Part shown: one piece after another, positions 45,201-53,879 of the stretch
Numbering within the stretch: the stretch's first letter is position 1
Layout of the letters: the number at the start of each line of letters is the position of its first letter
Assembly: GCA_949752735.1 (NCBI GenBank)
Contig: OX457038.1
Coordinates: 23,930,655-23,994,654, forward strand
Source: Lumbricus terrestris
Lineage: Eukaryota > Annelida > Clitellata > Crassiclitellata > Lumbricidae
Direction of reading: 5' to 3'
Length of the DNA: 64,000 bases
Position numbers and translations under genes: made by a program
Notes under the pieces: model-generated
What the model saw: the letters and a program-made list of their open reading frames with translations, nothing else
Databases searched by the model: none
Told to the model about the DNA's origin: nothing

Positions 45201-48200
45201 GAAGTTGGTTGCTTGGCGACAGCTGGTGATTTTAATTAAGAGCATAGATAGCTGCGTGATAAGAATTTAATTAGCGGACGGACAGCTGCACGATTGGAAT
45301 TTAATTAGGGTTCAGATATGTGACATGGTAAGGATCTAATTAATGGTCGGATAGCTATGCGATAAGAATTTAATTACGGGGGCGGCAAGAGCTGCGCGAT
45401 AAACTAAAGAGTGAAATGGCCCACATTCTCAAAAAGATTCTGGCCGTGGAAGGAACAACAGCTAAAAAAATCTGGCATGCAAAGGGTGTTACTTAATTTG
45501 TTAGAAATGCTTATTTGAAATCAGTTTTCCATGCAAGAATTGAATGCTAAATTTCTTAAAATGGTTTGTATCATAGTACAATGAACAGATGAACAGACTA
45601 CTCCGAGACTCTGCCCTGACACTGCCGGGGAGCTTACGATGCTTTCTCAGACCCCTTAGTCAGATTCCTTCATCTTTAGATGCCTTCTAATTGTATTTCC
45701 TTAAACTCATCTAAAACCCAGCTGCTGTTTGGCACTCCTCGACTGCTCCAGAAATTTGACCATGCATTACTCTCTGAAGACATTGCCAAGCTTACTTGCT
45801 CTTCCTACTTCCAGCTAAGGCAGCGGTTCTCAACCTGTGGGTCGCGACCCCCGCGGGGGTCGCCTGACGATTTGCCAGGGGTCGCCTGGGCCTGTCAGAA
45901 ATTTGTAAAATATATGAGTCAATCGTTAGATTACGGCAGTGAATTTAATATTCTCTGTTTTAGTTTTCAAATAATTCCACTTTTACCATACATCTAAAAA
46001 ATTAAACAATATTCGGTTTGCTCAAAGATGAATCAATGCTGTCAGCTGTAGTGAGAATCATTACAGGGGCGGAGACTTGGGGTGACAGTGAATGGTCCCA
46101 TCGAAATTAGTAGCGAAGACCAAGCTTCTTATATCTTCCGATATTTCATATTAATTTTATTTCATAAATATCATTATAAATTTATTGTGTTATCAACTGC
46201 TTATCCATTACAAGCAATTTTATTAGGATACCAGCTTAAAATGTCATTAGGCTATTACCGTTTACAAATGAAAACAAATTTCAAAGATTGTGGCGGGAAC
46301 ATTAAAATTTTATTGAAGTCTGAAATCATGTACGCCTATCTGAGCACAGAAATCATGAGAAACTTTGTTAAGATAACTTAAACTGATACAGAAAACTTAA
46401 AATGATACAGTTACATTATGCAAATCCAAAATATCACAAACAATTGGGAGGTGACACTTTGAAGTCTTAAGCCCTGACTATTAATATTGAAAGTGGACAA
46501 TTTTGAGAAGCTGACAGCTTACTATCAATGCAACGTGGAAATTCAGAAACGTTAGCCTAAACTATGGAGAGAGAGGAATTTACAGTATTTATTTACTGAA
46601 GTCCTCAACCATGTCTTTCCGCAATGTAATCATGAGAAATGTTTTTGAGATGGCAGCATAAAATGGTACCATTGCGATGTGGAAATTCAAAATAATTTAA
46701 ATAATGCGAGGGGCACTTTTGAAGCCTTAAACAACAACAGTTACTATCAGCACTCAAATGGTGAGCAATTTCGTTAGAATGACAGCTTTAAATGATACCA
46801 TTGCAGTGTGAAAATCTAAAAATTTCGCAAATGGGGAGAAGCACTTAGGCTACAACCCTCCCTCTTGCTGAATAGGCTTAGGAAACTTGAACTCGCAAGT
46901 GCCAGGTAACCTCGTACAATTGACAAAAGCAGTTTTTCGAATTGTGAAATGGAAATGCATAAAAATGAACAACGGAAACAAAAAAAGCAGTGAGGGAGGT
47001 TACTCAATCAATTTTGATGTTGGGGGTCGTCACATCTTTCGAAATGCTTCCAAGGGGTCGCCGCACAAAAAAGGTTGAGAACCGCTGAGCTAAGGCATCT
47101 CAGTGGTATTTGCATATCTGTTTCAACTCTCTACCTTTAACCCAATTGTTCACAAACTCATCTGTTCTGGGTTCGACTACTGTAATTCTCTCCTTTTAGT
47201 GTGCTATAGATCTGGTTTAGCATTTGCAGTATTTCAGAATTATTGTAGTAAGTGGTCTGTTAACACGTGGTCATGATGAATTTTTTATGTTTTAATGGGT
47301 CTGAGCTATAGCAAACTGTTGTTTAGATCATATCTTACATAATCATTGAACTGAGTAAGATGGACAGTTGAATTTTATAGGTGTTCTGATGCCGGCGGTC
47401 AAGCCTTGGCTCTGTCATCCTTTTTTAAATCGATGCATCCGAAGAAAGATGAGATGTCTACCGAAGAAGAACGTTCCCCAGAAGTTGACCGTCCTCAGTC
47501 TCTGCTTGTCCTAAAGGATGCACAAAGCATACTTTCACATTGTTGTCTTGCTGCTCATGGGTCTCATCTACAGCATAGAAACAGTTGTGCATCAACATGC
47601 AACAATAGAGTCACTCAAGATCCTATGTCATCTGGAATAAGTGTGATAGATGCTGGTAATTTCTTGCAGGGATTAAATACTCCTCACAGCTTTTTAAATG
47701 ATCAATCAGTGCGACCCATGGCAGCTGTAATGCCCATTTGTCAGAAATTGTTACCAGAGCCAAGTGATGATGAGCAGGGAGATGAAATGAGGCTGAAGTT
47801 GCCCTGCAGTGACAAGGAGGAGGAGGAGGATGAAGAAACTGAATTAAAGTCTCCTTATCTTGGAAATAGTGCAAGATCTGTGAATGTGGAAACAAATGTA
47901 GCACATACTTCCATGAACTTTGATAATAGAAAGACATTGACAATGACTAATGAAAAATACCAAGAGCATGTAGCAGTTATAGGACAGGAGACCAGTTTGA
48001 AACTAGTTTCAAATTCAGCCCAATCATGTTCCAGCTCAATGGTGCTGAAGACAAAGGTAGAAAATGATGTAATACACCGAAAACCAGAGGATGTGGTGGG
48101 TGAAATCTCGGATCGGAGTGACACATCTGGCAGTGAGGAGAAATCCAAGCGTGAAGGTGGAGCAGAGTTGACAGAAAACTTTGCAGGAAGCTCATCGGTG

Positions 48201-48368
48201 GATCCAGTATGCTCACACAGTCAAAACATTTTTAAGAAACAGACTGATGTTGGCACAGGCTGCATTAACGAAAGTGCCTTCTGCCATAGGTCACCAGGTT
48301 CAACCCCTGGCCCAACTGTAAAAGCCAATCGTGCTGCAGAGAACAAGTCAACCTGCACAGTTTCATAA
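29012..48368 (+). CDS. TICAM (TRIF)-like TIR adaptor with RHIM-like motif, 4 exons
   Basis: The spliced model joins 29,012-30,280, 31,963-32,107, 35,866-35,968 and 47,381-48,368 for 834 residues. All introns are GT-AG and every phase closes (0, 1, 2). The TIR domain is residues 113-275: [11 protein letters not shown] opens it, then [18 protein letters not shown] and [11 protein letters not shown], the TICAM form with PF(A/G)L and no proline BB-loop box. A basic coiled coil follows (about 283-345). QIGHEN at 412-417 fits the RHIM core Q-(I/V)-G-x-x-N. The C-terminal 410 residues are acidic and Ser-rich with no known domain. TRIF in vertebrates links TLRs to RIP kinases by TIR and RHIM; that role here is inferred. 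Further exons in the long introns cannot be excluded. The gene lies alone, surrounded by repeats. Confidence 0.78.
30335..30530 (-). repeat. LINE 3' fragment
   Basis: It aligns with 10,035-10,215: the CAGAGCTATTCAGAAGCGCT tail, GAAAATAGAAACGTCTT, then AGGTCATTCCACATTGAGGG (compare AGACTATTCCACGTTAAGGG). It belongs to the CR1/L2-like group and lies in intron 1. Confidence 0.6.
30531..31149. other. Intron 1 sequence
   Basis: A short GGGTACCGGGT-rich stretch lies at 30,740-30,805. No exon-like frame or gene was recognised. Confidence 0.35.
31150..31345 (-). repeat. CR1-like LINE fragment
   Basis: It is nearly identical to 51,590-51,740 of the large CR1-like LINE (GTGTCGTCGGCATAGAGGTG, ATGAGTTTGCTGAGTGGGGA). 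It covers the YADD-region codons on the minus strand and lies in intron 1. Confidence 0.85.
31963..32107 (+). CDS. Exon 2: acidic linker
   Basis: Acceptor TTACGTTACAG|GAA, donor CAAG|GTTAAC, 145 nt. It encodes [15 protein letters not shown] and a Glu/Lys-rich run. Reading through the donor meets TAA at once, so splicing is needed. The phase joins exons 1 and 3 exactly. Confidence 0.75.
32187..33085. mobile_element. MITE-like element with ACTCGAGTATAAC ends
   Basis: CCGTAGACACTCGAGTATAA at the left pairs with TTATACTCGAGTACCTATGG at the right. No duplication is certain. A SINE A/LINE tail lies inside at 32,519-32,600. Confidence 0.5.
32519..32600 (+). repeat. SINE A/LINE 3' tail
   Basis: GGGAGCGCCTCTGAGTAGAT, TTCTTGAAGGGTCTC, then a GAATGAATGAATG tail. 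Only the 3' end is present. Confidence 0.7.
33771..33905 (+). repeat. SINE B, tRNA-derived
   Basis: The head GGTCCGGTGGCACATTGG / AACACGCTGG carries an A-box-like stretch, and GAGATCGAATCCTG is the B box. The shared tail is GACGTGCTTTGTAGGCTGCT and GCATTGCAGGCTGTCTGTT. Other copies are at 52,795-52,945 and 62,550-62,640 (minus). Confidence 0.8.
34261..34502 (+). repeat. SINE A, full-length tRNA-derived, duplication CCATTATATAC
   Basis: The A box TGGTCTAGTGGTGGC and B box GGTTCGAATCC are well kept. A body with CTTGGGCAAGTCCTTCACTC follows, then the tail CGCCTCTGAGTATATAGGGA and GGGGGCGCTATAAC, and an (AAAC)n end. The 11-bp duplication CCATTATATAC lies at 34,250-34,260 and 34,503-34,513. The tail is shared with CR1/L2-like LINE ends in this window. 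Confidence 0.92.
34514..35035. other. Unidentified insert within the LINE
   Basis: It lies between two CATTATATACTAAC-like phrases. The composition is more GC- and TCTGTCTC-rich than its surroundings. No coding or terminal repeat is recognised. Confidence 0.4.
35341..35865. other. Intron 2, distal part
   Basis: Nothing recognised except the polypyrimidine acceptor of exon 3 (TTTATTTCATTTTACAG). Confidence 0.4.
35866..35968 (+). CDS. Exon 3: short acidic segment
   Basis: Acceptor TTTACAG|ATGCT, donor TTGT|GTAAGT, the strongest donor in the gene. It encodes 103 nt reading [14 protein letters not shown] and [16 protein letters not shown]. It enters with two bases of a split codon and leaves with two bases of the next; exon 4 supplies the missing G. 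Confidence 0.75.
38926..39158. repeat. Direct repeat of about 105 bp, two copies
   Basis: Both copies run ACGTCTGGCCCTTTATGTTT to ATTTAAGCCTATTC. They are nearly identical, separated by a short TTCTTC run, so the duplication is recent relative to its surroundings. Confidence 0.9.
39584..40010. mobile_element. hAT MITE, duplication GTCAGAAG
   Basis: Ends CATAGTTGTAAAAAACGG / GTTTTTTACATCTATG with exact 8-bp duplication GTCAGAAG (39,576-39,583; 40,011-40,018). The interior is rich in CGTTTTTTAT repeats on one strand near each end. Noncoding. Confidence 0.92.
41804..41872. repeat. 18-bp minisatellite, four copies
   Basis: The unit TTACGTGTCAC(G/T)TCCCC is repeated with small changes. Confidence 0.85.
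42701..44339. other. Intron 3, AT-rich
   Basis: No exon or gene recognised. Position 42,710-42,745 (GAGAGGTATTCTTAATGAAA) echoes 36,070-36,100 (GAGAGATATTCTTGGTGAAA), so the GC-rich block may lie between related intron phrases. Confidence 0.35.
44340..45005. repeat. Diverged tandem repeat, about 190-bp unit, 3-4 copies
   Basis: Shared words recur in order: GTCACTAAGA, CTTTCACCAAATTCATGTCT, ATCTTACATTTCTGTATTTT, AAGAATACCTCTCA. Divergence is high, so the array is old. Confidence 0.75.
45235..45395. repeat. Short tandem array, about 50-bp unit, four copies
   Basis: The unit holds GATAAGAATTTAATTA, then a GG-rich word, then GATAGCTGCG. Every copy carries a TTTAATTA or CTAATTA core. Confidence 0.8.
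45590..47235 (+). pseudogene. CR1/L2-like LINE fragment split by a hAT
   Basis: The left part (45,668-45,820) reads [16 protein letters not shown] and CSSYFQLR. The right part (47,096-47,200) reads [12 protein letters not shown] and [20 protein letters not shown], typical of the C-terminal half of CR1/L2 proteins. Excising 45,821-47,087 plus one duplication rejoins the pieces. In intron 3. Confidence 0.8.
45821..47087. mobile_element. Non-autonomous hAT, duplication AGCTAAGG
   Basis: Ends CAGCGGTTCTCAACCTGTGG / AAAGGTTGAGAACCGCTG with subterminal GGGTCGC blocks. The exact 8-bp duplication lies at 45,813-45,820 and 47,088-47,095. At 1,267 bp it has no transposase. Its interior words TACCATTGCGATGTGGAAAT resemble the array at 23,820-24,165. 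Confidence 0.93.
47381..48368 (+). CDS. Exon 4: C-terminal region and stop
   Basis: Acceptor GAATTTTATAG|GTGTTC. The first G completes a valine codon and the frame then runs [16 protein letters not shown] to a TAA at 48,366, 328 codons. Acidic stretches ([14 protein letters not shown] near 47,811-47,853) and Ser/Thr-rich DNA dominate, and the product looks disordered. No known domain. The first AATAAA after the stop is at 48,831, inside a hAT MITE. Confidence 0.75.
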
Positions 48369-48475
48369 GATTTAGCTTGCATCTGATTTTCTAAATTTTG
48401 CCTTGGCTTTATAAGTTCAATCTTGGCCAAAAAATTTGTTGTGAGATGTACATAACTTTATGGCCGGCACTGTGT

Positions 48476-48599
48476 ACCAAGTACATATGAACTGCTACAA
48501 GTTTATCTACCCAGCTGTGTCTATCATAAAATTACAATTTTATTATAGACACAAGAAGTTCTGGGTAGATAAACTTGTAGCAGTCCATATGTACTTCGT
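48476..48599. repeat. Long imperfect hairpin / MITE
   Basis: Left arm AAGTACATATGAACTGCTAC, GTTTATCTACCCAG and TGTGTCTATCATAAAATT pairs with the right arm over about 55 bp, leaving a very short loop. It lies about 110 bp past the stop codon of the TIR gene, so it may sit in its 3' UTR. Confidence 0.85.
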
Positions 48600-48737
48600 A
48601 ATGTAGATGTTTATTTAAGTCAATGCTCATTCATTTTCTTTTACTTAGGTAGAAATCACGAGACCAAAACTGTGTTGCACTGAAATGGGAAAGTCTTGTT
48701 TCGAGATTCCTTTAAACGTCTTGTATAGTATCTAATC

Positions 48738-49002
48738 CAGTGACGTAGCCACGAATTTATTATGCGGGGGGTTGGATTTTTTTGTCTGGCCGGATGCCCT
48801 TTCTGACACCAGCCCAACAGTATTACAGTAAATAAAAAGGGAATAAAGTAACAAGGGAATAAAGTACGAAAAACAATTGCTACTACAAGCAATTGTTTTG
48901 TTTTTCTTATTTAAGTGGATAAATAACCTTTAAAAAACTTTTCCCTGGGTCAATGTGGGAGGGGGTTTTAACCCCCGAAACCCCCCCTTATCTATGCCAC
49001 TG
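48738..49002. mobile_element. hAT MITE, duplication ATCTAATC
   Basis: Ends CAGTGACGTAGCCACGAATT / TATCTATGCCACTG with exact duplication (48,730-48,737; 49,003-49,010). Internal palindrome ACAATTG...CAATTGT. It provides AATAAA at 48,831 and 48,842. Confidence 0.93.
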
Positions 49003-49107
49003 ATCTAATCCACCATTTTTTCAGCTGAATGTCATCATTGCTTCTTTACAGGCATCCAGCAAAAGTTCATGTGGTTGGACTTCTCGGAACTTGCAATTAG
49101 AATGAGA

Positions 49108-49357
49108 CAGTGGTGTAGCCAGGAATTTATGATGGGGGGGGTTATGGCCTGGCCAAATGCCCTTCCTGACACCAACCCAACAGTATCAGTAAATAAAAAT
49201 GGAATAAAGTAGCAAAGGGAATAAAGTAAGAAAAAACAATTATTACTACAAACAATTGTTTTGTTTTTTCTTATTTAAGTGGATAAATAACCTTTTTAAA
49301 ACTTTTTCCTAAGCCAATGGTTTTTTAACTCCCTAAATCCCCTTGTGTGCACCACTG
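49108..49357. mobile_element. hAT MITE, duplication GAATGAGA
   Basis: Ends CAGTGGTGTAGCCAGGAATT / GTGTGCACCACTG, exact duplication (49,100-49,107; 49,358-49,365). It is the same family and orientation as 48,738-49,002, only about 100 bp away. Confidence 0.93.
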
Positions 49358-49949
49358 GAATGAGAACATATAATCATTCTAGCTCTCGGCAGTACCACAG
49401 CAACCATGGCAGTCTCACAACTTTATATGAATTGCAAGTTCAGGCATTAGACTCTGTGCGTCGGAACATTCATGGGCATAACTTTCTATTGTGATGGTGG
49501 TGTCCAGTCACCACCACTTTTAAAAGTGATGGTGATAGTTACCACCACTTTTTCGTCCTGAAAAGAAATATATTTTTTATATAATTATAGCTGTCTAGTG
49601 TTTAGGCTATTTGTGCATATTTGACATCATAATGGCGGCAAAGCTGATAGAGCAGGGATTCTCAAACTGTACGCGTACCCCTGGGGGTATGTAAGGGGTA
49701 CGCGAACAAATTCCAGAAGTAGAAATTTTTCTTTGAGTTTATGGACTTTATCCATTTTTCCTTGATTAGCAATGATTTCTAACGTTGCTACATATAACAG
49801 CATCGTCATTTATTTCTTTCACAACATATGATTAGACTCACATGCTAAGCTGTCATCTATATGCTTATATTGGCCAAGTGCATGCAACATATTTATGTTT
49901 GTGCCTATCACTGTAAATTTGAAAAAAAAAATGTATAGGCCAAAATGGT
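49358..49949. other. No gene; hAT end at 49,654
   Basis: CAGGGATTCTCAAACTGTAC at 49,654 followed by a GTACGCGTACCCC...GGGGTACGCG palindrome looks like a hAT terminus. No right end found. Confidence 0.4.
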
Positions 49950-50250
49950 TGAAAGAACCAAAGCCAGAAATTCTCGACATATTACAGAACTCAATTAGGA
50001 GAGCTGAAATGGCCCAAGGATTAATTTCTGGTCGAGCTTTCTGGCAGAAAAGAGATTGCCGGCAGCATTCCGATAATTATGAACATGTGGATGGAACAAG
50101 AATTAGAGGAAGACATCCGAAAACTTGGATGGACAATGTGAAAGAAGACTTAGGAGCGCAGGGCATGGACATGAGAGATGCCGTGGGAAAAGCCAGTGAC
50201 AGAACTGTTTGGAGAAGTCTAATTAAAGCCTCATCGTTGGCCCACGCCTG

Positions 50251-50288
<38 letters not shown>
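49950..50288 (+). pseudogene. LINE C-terminal tail with (GA)n end
   Basis: Reads DGTRIRGRHPKTWMDNVKED, then DRTVWRSLIKASSLAHA and stop. This is the C-terminal signature of RTE-like LINE proteins (G-R-P-K-x-x-W...V-x-x-D-x...R-x-x-W). A (GA)n run follows at 50,251-50,288. Confidence 0.75.
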
Positions 50289-50292
<4 letters not shown>

Positions 50293-50494
50293 AAAATAGA
50301 TGAAGGCGAAGGAGGAGAGAAGGAATGGAAAGGGGAAAATGAAATAAAACACCCCCTTTAATGGGTTTTGCTAATTTACAACGCTAGTAACAGCATTTCA
50401 AGCTTGAAATTATTGTAAAATCTATATTGCTGAATGTACCAAATAAAATCGGCTACTCTTTTCATGACCTTATCGTTCATAAACAGCTATCAAG

Positions 50495-52440
50495 CAATGT
50501 AATGTAATGTAAATCTTCGAGAATTTCTCAGCGCCCACAAAAGCCACGTCAGGGAGACCAGCTTATTCACCGGCGCTATATCAAATCAAGTCCGCAATAG
50601 CCAGAGCTGCCGTTTTCGTTCCGGTGCCAGGTCAAAATCCGGGGAGGTCAAGCCGAGGAGACAGCGTGGTGCTACGGTGGTTGTCGGTGATGGTGGTGGT
50701 TGGGTGATGGAACCTGATTGGAATCTGGATAGGATAGGTTGAAGAGTTCGGTTTTCAGTCGTGAATGGAATGCAGCAGAGGAGAGTGCAAGCGGAGGAGA
50801 GGTTGAATTATTGTTTGGAGGTGAGACTGCAGGAGAGATAGGAGGGTGAGCGAACATGCGGAGGTATGTTGGGAGTCCGTTCCAAAGAGCTGGTGCAGCA
50901 TAGACTAAGGAGCGGTCGCAGAATTTCAGAGAGGATGATACTGGAGGCCGAGAGAGAGAAAGATATGATGATGAGCGCGTAGACCTGTGCGGTTGGATGG
51001 TGATTAGTTGACGAATGTAGGAGGGCTGAGAGGTTTGAAGAGCGTTGTAGGTTAGAGAAACAATTTTGTAATGGATGCGCTGAGAAACTTTTAGCCAATG
51101 AAGAGACTTGAGAACAGGGGTTATGTGGTGATGTTTGGGCGTCTTAGTGACTGCGCGGGCAAGAGCATTCTGGATAGTTTGGAGGCGTTTAATTTGAAGA
51201 GAATCTATTTCATGGAAGAGCGAATTGCAGTAGTCGAGTTTGGAATGAACTATTGAGGTGGCTATTGTGCAGGCGGTCTTGTAATTTAGAATTGGACGCA
51301 ATCGACGGAGGTCGCGGATGTGCATATAGCAGGTGCGGGATAGCTGGGTGATGTGGTCAGAAAAAGTAAGGTTTTTGTCAAAAATGACTCCGAGATTGCG
51401 GACAGGAGAAGAGTATGGCGTAGGAAGAGTTGGGTCTGTTTGAGAAAAGTCAGAAGGATAGTCTAGTTTGTTTAATTGCTCGCGTAGGCCAATGATGAGA
51501 AATTCTGTTTTTGAGGGGTTGAGGCAGAGCAGATTAGCGGTCATCCAGGCTGAAATCTGAGTGATTGTGTTACGTAGCTGATTTAGTGCGTCTGAGAAGG
51601 AGCGAGGGGAGAAAGATATGAATAGTTGAGTGTCGTCAGCATAGAGGTGATGATCAGCAGAGGATGATGAAATGAGTTTGCTGAGTGGGGAGGTATAGAG
51701 AATGAACAGGAGAGGACCAAGGACTGAACCTTGAGGGACACCACAGGTGAGGATTTGTTGATTAGATGAGTGACCAGAAGCGCTAACGATGAAAGAGCGT
51801 GAGGAAAGGTATGATTTGATCCATGAGAGGGCAGTGCCAGAGATTCCAAAGACAGAGGAGAGGCGATTGAGAAGAATAGCATGATCTATTGTGTCAAAGG
51901 CTGCAGAGATGTCTAAGAGGCACAGACAAGAGACTTGTTGACGGCCTATCGCCATCACAAGCTTGTTGTAGAGCGAGGCCAGGAGTGTTTCGGTAGAGTG
52001 ATGCTTAGTGTAGGCAGACTGGTTTGGGTTTAGAAGATTGTTGGAGATGAGGTAACTGTTGAGACGAGAGAGGACAATCCGTTCGGAGAGTTTGGATAAG
52101 AATGACAGATTTGAATTTGGACGATAGTTGGATAGGAGTTCTTTGTCCAGAGATGGTTTTTTGAGAAGTGGTTTAACAACTGAGTCTTTGAAAAGCGTAG
52201 GGAAGGTACCGGTTGAGAGTGACAGATTTATGAGCTTGGTTATCGTGGGAGCAAGAAGGGCTACACAGTCTTTTAGCAAAGATGTTGGGATTGGGTCAAG
52301 GTCGCATTGCTTGTTTTGAGAGGCCTGAATGAGGGTGATAATTTCTGCTTCGGTAGCAGGCTCGAAGAGGTTGAAAGCAAGAGCCTGAGACGTGCTCTAT
52401 GGGTAGTCGACTCGATGTCAGCAGCTAAAAATGTGTTGGT
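50495..52440 (-). mobile_element. 5'-truncated CR1-like LINE
   Basis: The minus-strand 3' end carries GGCGCTGAGAAATTCTCG-type UTR and (ATTAC)n-like repeats (TTACATTACATTACATTG) at 50,495-50,513. The coding part covers RT onward; no endonuclease remains. The 31,150-31,345 fragment is another copy, nearly identical, so the family has been active fairly recently. Confidence 0.88.
50672..52396 (-). CDS. CR1-like LINE reverse transcriptase, partial
   Basis: The frame is open from a TAG at 52,399-52,397 to the stop at 50,672, about 574 residues. It has FEPATEAEIITLIQAS at its start, [43 protein letters not shown] and the catalytic [39 protein letters not shown] and LHWLKVSQRIHYKI follow, then APALWNGLPTYLR in the thumb/C-terminal part. 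The RT is uninterrupted but the N-terminal endonuclease is missing, so this copy cannot move by itself. Reading frame and host strand are opposite to the TIR gene. Confidence 0.9.
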   Translation of the reverse strand, partial: STSQALAFNLFEPATEAEIITLIQASQNKQCDLDPIPTSLLKDCVALLAPTITKLINLSLSTGTFPTLFKDSVVKPLLKKPSLDKELLSNYRPNSNLSFLSKLSERIVLSRLNSYLISNNLLNPNQSAYTKHHSTETLLASLYNKLVMAIGRQQVSCLCLLDISAAFDTIDHAILLNRLSSVFGISGTALSWIKSYLSSRSFIVSASGHSSNQQILTCGVPQGSVLGPLLFILYTSPLSKLISSSSADHHLYADDTQLFISFSPRSFSDALNQLRNTITQISAWMTANLLCLNPSKTEFLIIGLREQLNKLDYPSDFSQTDPTLPTPYSSPVRNLGVIFDKNLTFSDHITQLSRTCYMHIRDLRRLRPILNYKTACTIATSIVHSKLDYCNSLFHEIDSLQIKRLQTIQNALARAVTKTPKHHHITPVLKSLHWLKVSQRIHYKIVSLTYNALQTSQPSYIRQLITIQPHRSTRSSSYLSLSRPPVSSSLKFCDRSLVYAAPALWNGLPTYLRMFAHPPISPAVSPPNNNSTSPPLALSSAAFHSRLKTELFNLSYPDSNQVPSPNHHHHRQPP

Positions 52441-52794
52441 TCTGGGGCTATGGCCCCGCTGGGGAGCTTACGACGCTCCATACACATACACACAAACACT
52501 TAATCAAACTTAACTTAATCAATATGATATAACTGTTTTCCATCAACTAACAATTTTGCCGTGTAGCCTACTTTGACAACAGCTGCGAACCAATATGGCC
52601 AACCATAGATAGAGTCCCACATAGGCCACACCCTTCTGCAATCCGCCTTTGGCGCTTGCAATATGACTCGTATTATATGAGCATTGAGCACTCTCAAAGA
52701 AAATGTTCTAGTTGCGCCCATGGAAGGGAGGAAGGGCTTAGGCTTCAGCCCCCCTCCCCAAACCAGAAATCCTGGCGCCACCACTGGATTGCAA
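52441..52794. other. No gene; possible hAT remnant
   Basis: Position 52,718-52,787 read on the minus strand begins CAGTGGTGGCGCCAGGATTT and ends CCATGGGCGCAAC, similar to hAT ends but without a duplication. Confidence 0.35.
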
Positions 52795-52945
52795 ACTGGC
52801 ATGGAGATCAGCAGACCTGAGTTTGAGCCCTGTAGGGCGGACGTGCTTTGTACAGGCTGCTATTAGTGCCATGTATTGCAGGCTGTCTGTTTTGTAGTAA
52901 GGATTTCTGTCCTTTACGTTCTTGTGAATTGTTTCAATCGCATAA
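52795..52945 (+). repeat. SINE B copy
   Basis: The B-box-like CCTGAGTTTGAGCCCTG is followed by GGACGTGCTTTGTACAGGCT, GCTATTAGTGCCATG and TATTGCAGGCTGTCTGTTTT, matching 33,771-33,905. The head is truncated. Confidence 0.75.
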
Positions 52946-53177
52946 CTGTAACCTCACACTGTAACTGGTTTATGGTCTGTCAACCGAAGTGTTTCAAAAT
53001 ATTTTTATTACTTTTATTGTTATTATTATTATTATTATTACTATGGTCTTAGAACAACCAAGAGTAGGAGGCCGCCGCCACAATCCGTCATCAACCATCA
53101 AGAAGCGGGTAGAGAACTTTCACACATCTTGGCAGCTTAAGGGGGATGAAATCTTCACTGAGTCCCCCCATCATTAC
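52946..53177. other. No gene recognised
   Basis: A short (TTA)n run is near 53,018-53,040. Nothing else. Confidence 0.35.
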
Positions 53178-53505
53178 AGTGGCGGCGCTACGCCCGGGCA
53201 TGGCAGGGCAAATGCAAAAAAGTCTTTGCCCTGCCAGAAATTTTGCCTGCCAGAATTTGCTCAGGCATATTGTCTCTTACTGCTGAAGTCCGCCCGTGTG
53301 GCATGGCAAAAATTCCGGTAGGGCAAAAGTTCTAGCATTGCAAAATTCTGGCAGGGCAAAAGTTTTGGGAGAAAAAAATCCTGGCAAGGCAAAAGTTCTA
53401 AGACAGAAAAATTCCGGCAGGGCAAAATTCTGGCATGGCAAAAGTTCTGGCAGGAAAAATCTGACCAGGCAAAATTCTGGCAGGGCAAAAATTCCAGCAC
53501 GGAAA
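53178..53505. repeat. Minisatellite, 15-18 bp unit, behind a hAT-like end
   Basis: CAGTGGCGGCGCTACGCCCG at 53,180 looks like a hAT left end. It is followed by many GGCAAAATTCTGGCAGG-type units. Frames on both strands are artefacts of the unit. Confidence 0.8.
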
Positions 53506-53879
53506 AATTACATCTGTGCTGCTGTTTATCCACATTGCGGTATATAGGGTAAAGTGCCCAATTACTGGTTGCAAATTTTTTCAATGTTATTTGCATTAGT
53601 CAACATTGTAGTAAATTTAGCTTATCATATATTAATTGGCCCGGCCAGTAATTGGTACTCGGTATATAAATGTCTTGTACCAATTACTGGTATAGTGTGG
53701 TATAGTGTGAAATTATTGAAAGTTATCATTCTAGGATATCTAGGCACTTATCAGCCAGATATTTATTTATTTGGCATGGGTTTGAAGTGTAAGCGACTTC
53801 AATTTCTCAGCCTCTGCATACGATGGCAGGTGGGCAATTCTCTCCCTCACTGTCTTATTTTCTAACCGACAATGAATTA
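53506..53879. other. No gene recognised
   Basis: Contains repeated CCAATTACTGGT/GGCCAGTAATTGG phrases near 53,560-53,690. Nothing else seen. Confidence 0.35.

Noticed and set aside
47623..48430. Minus-strand frames opposite exon 4
   Set aside because: Shadow frames; the plus frame has exact splice phase with exons 1-3.
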